Notes: generated from the letters alone by a model not told the origin. Numbered from the stretch's first letter, positions 1 to 6,765 are shown. The stretch: 21,486 nucleotides of DNA from an uncultured Alphaproteobacteria bacterium (GCA_934271195.1 CAKQRB010000066.1:1-21486), one strand, 5' to 3'. Numbers and translations: made by a program.

Positions 1-49
1 CATGGTAACTCAGCCTGTACACACTATGTTGACTTTGTACAAATTCCAT
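1..49 (-). CDS. tnpA: IS200/IS605-family Y1 transposase TnpA, N-terminus only (cut by window edge)
   Basis: Reading the minus strand from the ATG at 49 gives 16 residues, MEFVQSQHSVYRLSYH, before the window ends. The HSVYRLSYH stretch is the characteristic start of the small Y1 (HUH) single-strand transposases of the IS200/IS605 family, where it begins the first beta strand. The catalytic HUH motif and the tyrosine lie outside the window, so it cannot be judged whether the gene is intact. No strong Shine-Dalgarno is visible, which is common for these poorly translated genes. The perfect hairpin at 82-103 sits just upstream, as expected for the left end of such an element. Only 16 residues are available, so the call rests on this motif plus the hairpin. 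Confidence 0.72.
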   Translation of the reverse strand, partial: MEFVQSQHSVYRLSYH

Positions 50-81
50 GTCTCACTATAACATCGTCGTCGGGAACTTTC

Positions 82-103
82 AACCCCCAGTAAACTGGGG
101 GTT
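82..103 (-). mobile_element. Left-end hairpin of the IS200/IS605-type element
   Basis: A perfect 9-bp stem (AACCCCCAG / CTGGGGGTT) closes a 4-base loop, about 33 bases upstream of the tnpA start. IS200/IS605 elements have no terminal inverted repeats; TnpA instead recognises subterminal hairpins of this size. The true left boundary should lie slightly to the right, roughly 105-130, but the cleavage tetranucleotide cannot be fixed. The flanking stretch 104-245 is AT-rich and holds no recognisable gene. The hairpin may also block read-through transcription into tnpA. Confidence 0.65.
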
Positions 104-245
104 TTCAGCAAAGCTTGCAATAAAAAATATCTTATAAAATTTGCCCATAAACTGCCGAATGACTTGATTTATTAAGAAACTCCCGCTAATGCAGAAATAC
201 CGTAGAGGATATAAAAAAACATCCTTTAAGGGAAGCTTTTGAACT

Positions 246-383
246 TGGTGGAGCTGAGGGGAATACTCTTCACTTTGTTTGAGTTGCACAGGCGCTCATT
301 CGCTCCGCTCACCGGCGTCTTTCCATCCGCCTTTCGCTGGTAGTCAAACCCCTGTCTCAGGGGTTCGTTTCCTGAGCTCACCA
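246..383. repeat. Nested inverted-repeat element carrying a copy of the tRNA-Ala 3' end
   Basis: Bases 246-264 repeat exactly the 19 bases at 433-451, the 3' end plus CCA of the neighbouring tRNA-Ala gene. The same copy pairs imperfectly with 371-383 (CCTGAGCTCACCA), making ends of about 13 bp with one mismatch and one bulge. Inside are further pairs: GTTTGA 277-282 with TCAAAC 344-349, AGGCG 290-294 with CGCCT 328-332, and a hairpin of 8 bp at 347-365 (AACCCCTG, loop TCT, CAGGGGTT) that resembles the hairpin at 82-103. The core 289-345 is richer in GC than its flanks. It may be a small non-autonomous element, an old tRNA attachment site, or a structured RNA; the sequence does not decide. Confidence 0.5.
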
Positions 384-390
384 ATTATTT

Positions 391-431
391 AAAAACAAAA
401 AAACGCCCTAAAGGCGTCTTTTTGTTTTTTA
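391..431. terminator. Bidirectional intrinsic terminator beyond tRNA-Ala(GGC)
   Basis: An ACGCC/GGCGT core (403-407 with 413-417) is extended by an A-rich left arm and a T-rich right arm. Each strand therefore has a U-run after the stem. On the minus strand it lies directly behind the tRNA-Ala at 433-508. Confidence 0.8.
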
Positions 432-432
432 A

Positions 433-508
<76 letters not shown>

Positions 509-529
509 ATCGTCATCAAGAACGATAAT

Positions 530-558
530 TTTATACGTGATAATTTTTTATATTTCAA
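530..558 (-). promoter_or_regulatory. sigma70-type promoter of tRNA-Ala(GGC)
   Basis: On the minus strand, TTGAAA and TATAAA are separated by 17 bases. Transcription would start near 523, about 15 bases before the mature tRNA 5' end at 508. Confidence 0.75.
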
Positions 559-613
559 GTCCTTTTTTACAATAATAATAAAAAAATGCCGGTTTGTTGT
601 TCACTTTTAAAAC

Positions 614-641
614 TTGACACACTCAAAAAGCTTTCTATTAT
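614..641 (+). promoter_or_regulatory. sigma70-type promoter of tRNA-Ala(CGC)
   Basis: A perfect TTGACA (614-619) and TATTAT (636-641) are separated by 16 bases. The predicted start near 648 is a few bases before the tRNA at 654. Confidence 0.8.
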
Positions 642-653
642 AAAAAACGTTAC

Positions 654-729
654 GGGGCTGTAGCTCAGTTGGGAGAGCGAATGGTTCGCAATCATTAGGT
701 CGGGAGTTCGATCCTCCTCAGCTCCACCA
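654..729 (+). tRNA. tRNA-Ala, anticodon CGC
   Basis: This is a 76-base cloverleaf with an encoded CCA. The acceptor GGGGCTG pairs with CAGCTCC and again shows G3:U70. The anticodon loop TTCGCAA gives anticodon CGC, reading GCG. The D-arm (GCTC/GAGC) and T-arm (GGGAG/CTCCT) are intact. Promoter and terminator flank it closely, so it is a single-gene transcription unit. Confidence 0.95.
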
Positions 730-737
730 GTTTCTAT

Positions 738-779
738 AAAGGCCAAAGTTTATTATAGGTTTTGGTCTTTTTTCTTTTT
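738..779 (+). terminator. Intrinsic terminator after tRNA-Ala(CGC)
   Basis: A 10-bp stem (AAAGGCCAAA 738-747 with TTTGGTCTTT 761-770, one G-U pair) runs into a T-rich tract to 779. It begins nine bases after the tRNA. Confidence 0.75.
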
Positions 780-899
780 AAGCTCACATCGTTCAAACTT
801 TACGTCGACTCGTTTTTCCGGAGAGAAATATGTTTTATCATCTAAATTAGTTTACTCATCTCTGTTTCAGCGCTTATTAAGATATTCCGAAAAGCCGGC

Positions 900-925
900 A
901 AACAACCGGAACAGCGGTTGTTTTT
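900..925 (+). terminator. Plus-strand terminator-like hairpin with no assigned gene
   Basis: AAACAACCG (900-908) pairs with CGGTTGTTT (915-923) around a 6-base loop and ends in TTTTTG. No plus-strand gene precedes it other than tRNA-Ala(CGC), which already has its own terminator. The stretch 780-945 otherwise shows no coding frame. It may be a backup terminator or the end of an unrecognised small RNA. Confidence 0.5.
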
Positions 926-945
926 GTTTAGCGCTTTCCATACCC

Positions 946-983
946 CAAAAAAACTCCCCTGACTATTAAAACAGTCAGGGGAG
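946..983 (-). terminator. Strong intrinsic terminator after rpsA
   Basis: A perfect 11-bp stem, CTCCCCTGACT (954-964) with AGTCAGGGGAG (973-983), is followed on the minus strand by seven or more U. It lies 27 bases beyond the rpsA stop codon. Confidence 0.9.
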
Positions 984-1009
984 CGGGCTTAATCAACCAA
1001 ATAAATCAA

Positions 1010-2713
1010 TTAAGCGTTTTTCTTCAAAGCTTCGCCAAGAGCTTCACCCAAAGAAGAACCACTGGTAGAATTGTTAGTATATTCTTCAAGAGCTTTTTTC
1101 TCTTCTTCAATTTCCAAAGCTTTTACAGACAAGCCAAGCTTGTTGTTTTTCTTGTCTACAGAAGTAACTTTAGCTTCCAGAACATCACCGGCTTTATAGT
1201 TTTCCGGATTCTGAGCAGCTTTGTCTTTAGACAGGTCAGCTTTTTTGATGGTTGCGCTAATACCGTTCAATTCAACGCTAACGCCTTTATCATCCGTGCT
1301 GACAACTGTTACTTTGACAACATCACCTTTCTTTACTTCATCCAAAGCAGAAGCAAATTCGTTTTCTGTCAGTTGTTTAATACCGAGGCTGATGCGTTCT
1401 TTTTCAACATCAACATCAATAATTTTGGCTTGGATATCCTGACCTTTGCTGTAATCTTTAACAGCTTCTTCACCTGATTTATCCCAAGAAATGTCAGACA
1501 AGTGAATCATACCGTCGATTTCATCAGACAAGCCGACAAACAAACCGAATTCGGTAATGTTTTTGATTTTGCCTTCAATGACAGAACCGACCGGATGCTC
1601 TTCAACATAAGCAGCCCAAGGGTTCGGCGTGCATTGTTTGATTCCGAGGCTGATACGGCGCTTGTCAGCATCAACTTCCAAAACCTTAACATCAACTTCC
1701 TGAGAAGTAGAAACGATTTTGCCCGGATGAACGTTTTTACGAGTCCAGCTCATTTCAGAAACGTGAACCAAACCTTCAATACCGTCTTCGAGCTCTACAA
1801 ACGCACCGTAATCTGTGATGTTGGTAACTTTACCTTTGTAGATTTCGCCAACTTTGAACTTATCGGCAACAGCAGCCCAAGGATCAGATTCAAGTTGTTT
1901 CATACCCAGCGAAATGCGTTGGTTGTCTTCATTGAATTTGATGACCTGAACTTTAACGGTCTGACCAACAGACAGAACTTCTGCCGGATGGTTGATTCTC
2001 TTCCAAGAGATATCGGTAACGTGCAACAAGCCATCAACACCGCCGAGGTCAATAAATGCACCGTAGTCGGTAATGTTTTTAACAACGCCTTCAAGAACTG
2101 AGCCTTCTTTGAGGTCGTTAATCAGTTCAGCACGAGCTTCGGCTCTGGTTTCTTCCAAAACGACACGGCGGGATACAACGATATTGCCTCTGACCTTGTC
2201 CATTTTCAAAATTTGGAACGGCTGAGAAATTCCCATCAGCGGAGTGATATCGCGAATCGGGCGGATATCAATCTGAGATCCCGGCAGGAATGCAATGGCA
2301 CCGTTCAGATCAACGGTGAAACCGCCTTTAACGCGGCCGAAGATAACGCCGTTAACTCTTTCGCCGGAGTTCAGGCATTTTTCAAGATCAATCCATACTT
2401 CTTCTCGGCGTGCTTTTTCACGAGAAAGAACAATATTGCCGTCTTTGTCTTCGTATCTGTCAACATAAACTTCTATTTTGTCGCCGACTTTGAGTTCGGG
2501 ATTTTGACCGAATTCGCGCAGCGGGATACGACCTTCGGATTTCAATCCGACGTCAACGATTGCAAAATCAGGAGTTAATCTGATGATTGTCCCCTTAACA
2601 ACCGAACCGGTAATGCCGTTATCGCCAAACTGTTCATTCAACAGGGCTTCAAAATTTTCGGTCATTTCAGGAATTTTAATTTCTGTATTTGTCATAAAAT
2701 ATATATATTTCAT
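1010..2713 (-). CDS. rpsA: 30S ribosomal protein S1
   Basis: S1 binds mRNA on the small ribosomal subunit and helps unfold it for initiation. The 567-residue product is close to the usual length of about 557 and carries six S1/OB repeats. They begin near GSVVKGTII, GERVNGVIF, GSVLEGVVK, GEIYKGKVT, GSVIEGKIK and GDVVKVTVV. Repeats 3 and 4 are the most canonical (ITDYGAF ... GLLHVTDISW and GLVHVSEMSW), and repeat 6 is degenerate, as usual. The frame stays open upstream to 2812, but that part runs through a promoter and a hairpin. The ATG at 2713 is chosen because GAGGGTGG precedes it; the ATG at 2695 (MTNTEIK) is an alternative with no Shine-Dalgarno. It follows cmk, an order usual in alphaproteobacteria. 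Confidence 0.97.
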   Translation of the reverse strand: MKYIYFMTNTEIKIPEMTENFEALLNEQFGDNGITGSVVKGTIIRLTPDFAIVDVGLKSEGRIPLREFGQNPELKVGDKIEVYVDRYEDKDGNIVLSREKARREEVWIDLEKCLNSGERVNGVIFGRVKGGFTVDLNGAIAFLPGSQIDIRPIRDITPLMGISQPFQILKMDKVRGNIVVSRRVVLEETRAEARAELINDLKEGSVLEGVVKNITDYGAFIDLGGVDGLLHVTDISWKRINHPAEVLSVGQTVKVQVIKFNEDNQRISLGMKQLESDPWAAVADKFKVGEIYKGKVTNITDYGAFVELEDGIEGLVHVSEMSWTRKNVHPGKIVSTSQEVDVKVLEVDADKRRISLGIKQCTPNPWAAYVEEHPVGSVIEGKIKNITEFGLFVGLSDEIDGMIHLSDISWDKSGEEAVKDYSKGQDIQAKIIDVDVEKERISLGIKQLTENEFASALDEVKKGDVVKVTVVSTDDKGVSVELNGISATIKKADLSKDKAAQNPENYKAGDVLEAKVTSVDKKNNKLGLSVKALEIEEEKKALEEYTNNSTSGSSLGEALGEALKKNA

Positions 2714-2762
2714 TAAAATGCCACCCTCAAAAAACATAGACGAGGAGGACTTGTGCGAGGTT

Positions 2763-2799
2763 AAAAAATCCACCGGTTTACCGCACCGTAAACCGATGG
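2763..2799 (-). terminator. Terminator-like hairpin (attenuator?) between cmk and rpsA
   Basis: On the minus strand CCATCGGTTTAC pairs over 12 bp (one G-U) with GTAAACCGGTGG around the loop GGTGCG, then ATTTTTT follows. It could end cmk transcripts. A plausible promoter at 2804-2831 would start RNA at its foot, in which case the hairpin is the very 5' end of the rpsA leader. S1 represses its own translation in E. coli through leader structure, so a regulatory role is possible but not shown. Confidence 0.7.
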
Positions 2800-2803
2800 C
2801 TCT

Positions 2804-2831
2804 TTTATACACATAATTTATTATTTTTCAA
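2804..2831 (-). promoter_or_regulatory. Probable sigma70-type promoter of rpsA
   Basis: TTGAAA and TATAAA on the minus strand are separated by 16 bases in the gap after cmk. The predicted start is near 2797. The surrounding DNA is AT-rich, so a chance match is possible. Confidence 0.5.
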
Positions 2832-2839
2832 GCGTTTTT

Positions 2840-3505
2840 TTATTTATTTTGCAAACGGGAATCGATTATTTCCACGGCGCGGCGCAAAACTTCCTCAATC
2901 GTATCGTTGCTGGTATCAAGAATTATGGCATCAGCGGCCGGTTTCATCGGAGCAACAGCACGGTTCATGTCTCTTTCGTCGCGCGCTTTGACGTCGGCCA
3001 GAACCTCGTTATAAGTAATATCTGTCCCTTTGGCCTGAAATTCCTTGAAACGACGCTCTGCCCTGACTTCCGGCGAAGCCGTTACAAAAAATTTGATGTC
3101 GGCCTGCGGGCAGACGACTGTTCCGGTATCGCGCCCGTCATAAATAGCTCCGTTAGCCGGCGTTCCGTCCGCAAAGACCGGATTTTTGGAAAAGTCCTGC
3201 TGCATTTTGAGCAAGGAAGCTCGCACCGACGGATAGGCCGAAACGACAGAGGCATTTTGGCCGCCCAAAGCGGAACGAAAATCAGGATGTTTTGACAACG
3301 CCATCATTTGTGAAAAAGTCAGATTATCCGCAATTTTAAGAGCTTCGGCCTCGTTGTCCAGATCTTTTCCCAACAATGTCATTTCTAATCCGACGGCGCG
3401 ATAAACCATGCCGGTATCAAAATAAGCCAGACCATATTTTTGCGCCAAAACACTTGATAATGTGCCTTTTCCAGCGGCGGCCGGCCCGTCTACGGTAATA
3501 ATCAT
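2840..3505 (-). CDS. cmk: Cytidylate kinase
   Basis: The enzyme phosphorylates CMP and dCMP with ATP in pyrimidine nucleotide salvage. The 221-residue product has the P-loop GPAAAGKGT at residues 7-15 and the nucleotide-binding FDTGMVYRAVGL at 29-40 (usually DTGAMYRAVAL). DGRDTGT lies at 123-129 and the lid/CMP region RDERDMNRAVAPMKPA at 175-190. The middle insert is the type seen in bacterial Cmk. The start ATG has AGGAG seven bases upstream. It lies upstream of rpsA in the same direction, a conserved pair; the aroA that often precedes it is absent here, replaced by the divergent exported-protein gene. Confidence 0.95.
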   Translation of the reverse strand: MIITVDGPAAAGKGTLSSVLAQKYGLAYFDTGMVYRAVGLEMTLLGKDLDNEAEALKIADNLTFSQMMALSKHPDFRSALGGQNASVVSAYPSVRASLLKMQQDFSKNPVFADGTPANGAIYDGRDTGTVVCPQADIKFFVTASPEVRAERRFKEFQAKGTDITYNEVLADVKARDERDMNRAVAPMKPAADAIILDTSNDTIEEVLRRAVEIIDSRLQNK

Positions 3506-3618
3506 TTCTACTCCTCATGCCAAATATCACAAAATCTTAACTTTATTTTTCCAAATATATCGTATATAATAAAATTATAAAGTAAAAGTATTACTTATAC
3601 CAAAAATTAGGTGATGAC

Positions 3619-4212
3619 ATGTTCGGGGCAAAATTAAATTTCTGGTCTTTAACAGCAGCCGCAATGCTTATCTGGCCCTGCGGGCATGCTCAGTCTGCAA
3701 CGGTTTCTTCTCTTTCCAAAGCCCGCGCTTATCAGATGTTTGCCCCTGCAGACACGGTTTACAGCGGACATAACAGGACGGCGACATCTTATCGCACGGA
3801 TGAAAGCAGGGCAAAATATGCCGCCAAGCAGGCGGCTAAAGAACAGGCCGCGGCACAAGATACCGAAACAGAAATTGCCATTAATTACAATAGAATTATT
3901 GCACAGAAACTTTTGAGCAAAGCTAATGACAACGTTATGATCGGAGTTCATTCAAAAAAACGCAAGATATCCGTGCCGCTCGGCAAAGACCTGACGATTA
4001 AGCTGATTGAAGAAAACAATCAGACCTGTACTTATGAATGCAATGACCAAATCCTGAAATATGAAAGAGGCAGCAAAGAGGGTAACGAGCTTTCAATTGT
4101 TTTCAATGCCGAGAATCTCGGGCGCTCAAAACTCTATGTTGACTGCGTGACCAATATTCCGGGCGAAGGTATCAAGGTTCATTCCAAAGTGTTTAACATC
4201 AGCGTGGATTGA
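3619..4212 (+). CDS. Exported protein of unknown function
   Basis: This 197-residue protein is not recognised. The first 27 residues form a signal peptide (MFGAKLNFW, then a hydrophobic core, then HAQSA before TVSS). Residues 65-80 are an Ala/Lys/Gln-rich stretch that is probably helical. The C-terminal 90 residues look like beta strands, with a conserved-looking CTYECNDQILKYERG and a later Cys in YVDCVTN, so a disulfide in the periplasm is possible. It starts with ATG after AGGTGATGAC. A TATAAT at 3565-3570 may be its -10, but no good -35 is seen. It ends six bases before rsmE and probably heads the five-gene transcript running to 6666. A role in protein trafficking or the envelope is a guess only. 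Confidence 0.8.
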   Translation: MFGAKLNFWSLTAAAMLIWPCGHAQSATVSSLSKARAYQMFAPADTVYSGHNRTATSYRTDESRAKYAAKQAAKEQAAAQDTETEIAINYNRIIAQKLLSKANDNVMIGVHSKKRKISVPLGKDLTIKLIEENNQTCTYECNDQILKYERGSKEGNELSIVFNAENLGRSKLYVDCVTNIPGEGIKVHSKVFNISVD

Positions 4213-4218
4213 AAATTT

Positions 4219-4953
4219 ATGACAACCAAACCCAGATTATTTATCACACAGGAACTCCGGAAAAATTTGGAGTTCTTTTTGCCCGACGCACAGGCTCATT
4301 ATTTATGCCATGTTTTGAGAATGGCTGCCGGAAGTTCTTTTTTGGCATTTGACGGCAAAACCGGCGAGTTTGAATGCGAACTGTCGGCCTGCGGGAAAAA
4401 ACAAGCCGCAGCCAAAGTTCTGCGCCAAACGCGCAATTTTGAAAAAGCACCGGATATTCACTTGTTGTTTGCGCCGGTCAAAAAAGACAAGACTGATTTT
4501 ATTGTCGAAAAATCTACAGAGCTGGGAGTTTCAAAAATCGTACCGGTGATTACCCGCCGCACAATCAGCGAAAAAATCAAGAAAGAACGCTACATCGCAC
4601 AAGCTGTTGAAGCTGCCGAACAATGTCGGCGGCTGGACGTACCTGATGTGGCAGATGCTCAAAATTTGGAAGCCGCCTTGAAAGAATGGGACGAAAACAG
4701 GATACTGTATTACATGGATGAAACAGGACAAGGCCGGCCGGTTGCAGAAGTTTTTGCCGAAGATACCGGAAAACATCAGGCGGCAGCCGTTCTGGTCGGT
4801 CCGGAAGGCGGGTTTGACGAGGCGGAGCTTGGCTTTTTACGCAAACAGAAATATGCCAAAGGCGTGTCGCTCGGCAAACGGATTTTACGCGCTGAAACTG
4901 CGGTTGTCGCCGCGCTTTCCTGCTGGCAGGCAATTTGCGGAGATTGGGAATAA
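4219..4953 (+). CDS. rsmE: 16S rRNA m3U1498 methyltransferase RsmE
   Basis: RsmE methylates N3 of U1498 in 16S rRNA of the 30S subunit, using SAM. The 244-residue length matches the family. The N-terminal PUA-like domain includes HYLCHVLRM at 27-35. The SPOUT domain shows KTDFIVEKSTELGV at 91-104, the knot motif VGPEGGFDEAEL at 193-204 and the final SLGKRILRAETAVVAAL at 217-233, all diagnostic. The ATG at 4219 lies six bases after the previous stop. The response regulator begins ten bases after its own stop, so it appears embedded in a regulatory/quinone operon with which it has no obvious functional tie. Confidence 0.95.
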   Translation: MTTKPRLFITQELRKNLEFFLPDAQAHYLCHVLRMAAGSSFLAFDGKTGEFECELSACGKKQAAAKVLRQTRNFEKAPDIHLLFAPVKKDKTDFIVEKSTELGVSKIVPVITRRTISEKIKKERYIAQAVEAAEQCRRLDVPDVADAQNLEAALKEWDENRILYYMDETGQGRPVAEVFAEDTGKHQAAAVLVGPEGGFDEAELGFLRKQKYAKGVSLGKRILRAETAVVAALSCWQAICGDWE

Positions 4954-4963
4954 GGAGAAAAAA

Positions 4964-5632
4964 ATGCGCTTTTTGATTGCTGATGACCATGAGTTGTTTT
5001 TGAAAGGGCTGGAGTTTATTTTGCGGGACTTGTTTCCGAATGATGAATTTGTTTTTGCCCATAGTTATACCGACATTTTCAAAATCATTGAAAAAGAAAA
5101 AGATTTTAATCTGATTCTGACCGATTTGGCTATGCCAGGAGCCGGATGGTTGCAAGGAATTGAGCATATTCACAAAGATCTGCCCGACACTCCGATTATT
5201 ATTCTTTCGGCCGTGTTTGAAAAAGACATTGTGCAAAAGACCATAGAGATCGGCGCCGCCGGATACATTCCGAAATCGGCACCCAACGCCGTTATTACCA
5301 GCGCAGTCAATCTGGTGTTGTCCGGCGGCGTTTATATTCCGCCCGAACTGCTGAGCTGCACAAAAGAATCGGAATTTGACTTGTTAAAACAAAGCGAACC
5401 GACTTCCGAAAAAGAAAATCCGGCGGAGGACATTGCCATGTCGCCACGTCAGATTGACGTTTTAAGGCTCATGGGGAAAGGCATGTCCAACAAACAAATC
5501 GCTTATGACCTTGGAATTACCGAAGGAACGGTTAAATTATATGTTACAGCAATATTGAAAATTTTTAACGTATATAACCGGGTTTCGGCCGTTAATGAAG
5601 CCCGAAAACGGGGTTTGCTTCAAAATGAGTAA
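4964..5632 (+). CDS. NarL/FixJ-type response regulator
   Basis: This 222-residue protein has an N-terminal receiver and a C-terminal LuxR-type helix-turn-helix. The receiver has the acidic pair D7-D8 (IADDHE), the phosphoacceptor D54 (ILTDLAMPG), S82 in the switch position and K104 (YIPKSA). Residues 159-210 form the DNA-binding domain, from MSPRQIDVLRLMGKG through SNKQIAYDLGITEGTVKLY. All residues needed for phosphorylation are present. The start at 4964 has AAGGAG six to seven bases upstream; a longer in-frame reading back to 4718 overlaps rsmE and is rejected. The next gene, an HPt protein, overlaps its end by 8 bases, so the two are translationally coupled. No histidine kinase is in the window; the phosphoryl source must be encoded elsewhere. 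Confidence 0.93.
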   Translation: MRFLIADDHELFLKGLEFILRDLFPNDEFVFAHSYTDIFKIIEKEKDFNLILTDLAMPGAGWLQGIEHIHKDLPDTPIIILSAVFEKDIVQKTIEIGAAGYIPKSAPNAVITSAVNLVLSGGVYIPPELLSCTKESEFDLLKQSEPTSEKENPAEDIAMSPRQIDVLRLMGKGMSNKQIAYDLGITEGTVKLYVTAILKIFNVYNRVSAVNEARKRGLLQNE

Positions 5633-5993
5633 CGCATTATTTGATGAAAAAGAGGCCAGACAATATCTGAGTATTTTCGGCGAGGATAAAATGGGCTGTC
5701 TGTGGCGGGAGTTTTTGCAGGATACGACAGAAACTCTGAAGACAATAGAAAGCCAAGACAGGGAGGATATCCGCCTGAAGTTTCACAGCTGGCGGTCTTC
5801 AGCAAAAGTTTTTGGACTAAAAAACTTTGTCCAACAGTGTGAAAACATTGAAAACATGGTTATTAATGACGAAAATATCGAAAATGTAAAAAAAACTATA
5901 GACAATTGCAAAAAAATTTTCCATAATACACAAAAAGAAGCAAACCGATTCTTCAAAAGGTGTAGTTATGGAAAAATTTCCAATAAAAAATAA
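5625..5993 (+). CDS. HPt-domain histidine phosphotransfer protein
   Basis: The 122-residue, largely helical product resembles a free-standing HPt domain. The signature is residues 52-65, KFHSWRSSAKVFGL, with H54 as the likely phosphoacceptor. The pattern H-x-W-R-S-S-A matches the usual H-x-L-K-G-S-A loosely, and the following FVQQCENIE (68-76) matches the second helix of the bundle. Start at 5625 (MSNALFDE) is preferred; it overlaps the response-regulator stop as ATGAGTAA. The C-terminal 26 bases overlap rquA. It probably passes phosphate between a hybrid kinase elsewhere and the adjacent regulator. The motif is somewhat degenerate, so the call is good but not certain. Confidence 0.75.
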   Translation: MSNALFDEKEARQYLSIFGEDKMGCLWREFLQDTTETLKTIESQDREDIRLKFHSWRSSAKVFGLKNFVQQCENIENMVINDENIENVKKTIDNCKKIFHNTQKEANRFFKRCSYGKISNKK

Positions 5994-6666
5994 AAAGCTG
6001 CCTTTATACCTCAAAGAAGTTTACGGATGGATATACGGCAGCAAAAAAATCAGCAACATTTTGGACAACGGTTTTGTGCAAAATGTGCTGTCTTGCGGGT
6101 ACAGCAAAAAATTAACCGATGCTTTAGTGAAAGAAATTAAGCCCGGCGCAAGAGTATTGCAGTTCGGCGCGACTTTTGGCCCCCAAATTGAAGCCGTGGT
6201 CGAAAAAATCGGCGACAACGGAACTTATGACATTATCGATGTCAGCAATATGCAGCTGCACCGGATTCGCGAAAAGTACCAGTATATCTTCCCCAATATA
6301 CGGCTGGCAAACCGCGATGTTTCTCAAGAGCTGAACCTTCGGGACTATGACGTGACTATTTGTTATATGCTCCTGCATGAGGTACCGCCTCAAACCAAGG
6401 CCAAGATTGTGGACAATGCCCTGAAAAGCATTGCTCCGGACGGGAAAGTTATTTTTGTGGATTATCACAGCCCAAAGAAATATCACCCGTTACGATTTGT
6501 CGCAAAGGCGTTTAACCGTTTATATCAGCCCTTTGCCGAAAAGCTCTGGGAGCGTGAGATTTATGCTTACGCGCCCGAGCGGGAGAAGTACAACTGGCGG
6601 AAAGCAACCTATTTTGAACGCATGTATCAGAAAGTGGTTGCAACAAAAAAATATTCCGCTTATTAA
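5968..6666 (+). CDS. rquA: RquA-type methyltransferase homologue, rhodoquinone biosynthesis
   Basis: RquA is a SAM-dependent class I methyltransferase relative that converts ubiquinone to rhodoquinone, the low-potential carrier used for fumarate reduction without oxygen. The 232-residue protein shows the family pattern: LKEVYGWIYG at 15-24, RVLQFGATFG at 62-71 (Gln after VL where UbiE-like enzymes have Asp), the acidic D91 in YDIIDVS, LLHEVP at 135-140, FVDYHSPKKYHPL at 163-175, and WRKATYFERMYQKVV at 210-224. The start has AAGGTG upstream and overlaps the HPt gene by 26 bases, so it is the last gene of the operon before the terminator at 6685. A related methyltransferase with another quinone substrate is the main alternative. 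Confidence 0.8.
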   Translation: MEKFPIKNKKLPLYLKEVYGWIYGSKKISNILDNGFVQNVLSCGYSKKLTDALVKEIKPGARVLQFGATFGPQIEAVVEKIGDNGTYDIIDVSNMQLHRIREKYQYIFPNIRLANRDVSQELNLRDYDVTICYMLLHEVPPQTKAKIVDNALKSIAPDGKVIFVDYHSPKKYHPLRFVAKAFNRLYQPFAEKLWEREIYAYAPEREKYNWRKATYFERMYQKVVATKKYSAY

Positions 6667-6684
6667 GTTTTGCACTCCTGAAAA

Positions 6685-6711
6685 GAAAGCGTTCAAGCTT
6701 TCAAATTTTTT
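6685..6711 (+). terminator. Terminator after rquA
   Basis: GAAAGC (6685-6690) pairs with GCTTTC (6697-6702) and is followed by AAATTTTTT. The stem is short; the longer stem just downstream may add to it. Confidence 0.55.
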
Positions 6712-6714
6712 ACC

Positions 6715-6755
6715 AAAAAGAATAACCTCCTTGTCCAAAAGACAGGGAGGTTATT
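6715..6755 (-). terminator. Terminator of the glycine-rich secreted protein gene
   Basis: A 15-bp stem (AATAACCTCCTTGTC 6721-6735 with 6741-6755, one G-U) is followed on the minus strand by CTTTTT. It begins 11 bases past the stop of the gene at 6766-7488 and may also help stop transcripts of the convergent rquA unit. Confidence 0.8.
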
Positions 6756-6765
6756 TCGTTAATAA

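Noticed and set aside
80..289. Minus-strand 69-residue open frame
   Set aside because: It crosses both the IS left-end hairpin and the tRNA-Ala-derived repeat and has no ribosome site; its composition does not look coding.
246..383. Two-piece tmRNA gene, suggested by the tRNA-Ala-like 3' end
   Set aside because: No tag-peptide reading frame and no complementary 5' acceptor half were found; the tRNA match stops within the T-arm.
1221..2578. Several long plus-strand open frames opposite rpsA
   Set aside because: They are antisense shadows of the six S1 repeats, with no ribosome sites and no recognisable protein features.
2714..2812. N-terminal extension of S1 up to 2812
   Set aside because: It reads through the terminator-like hairpin and lacks similarity to S1; the start at 2713 has a Shine-Dalgarno.
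4577..5236. Minus-strand 219-residue frame opposite rsmE and the response regulator
   Set aside because: Both opposite-strand genes are certain; this frame is a compositional shadow rich in Pro, Arg and Gln.
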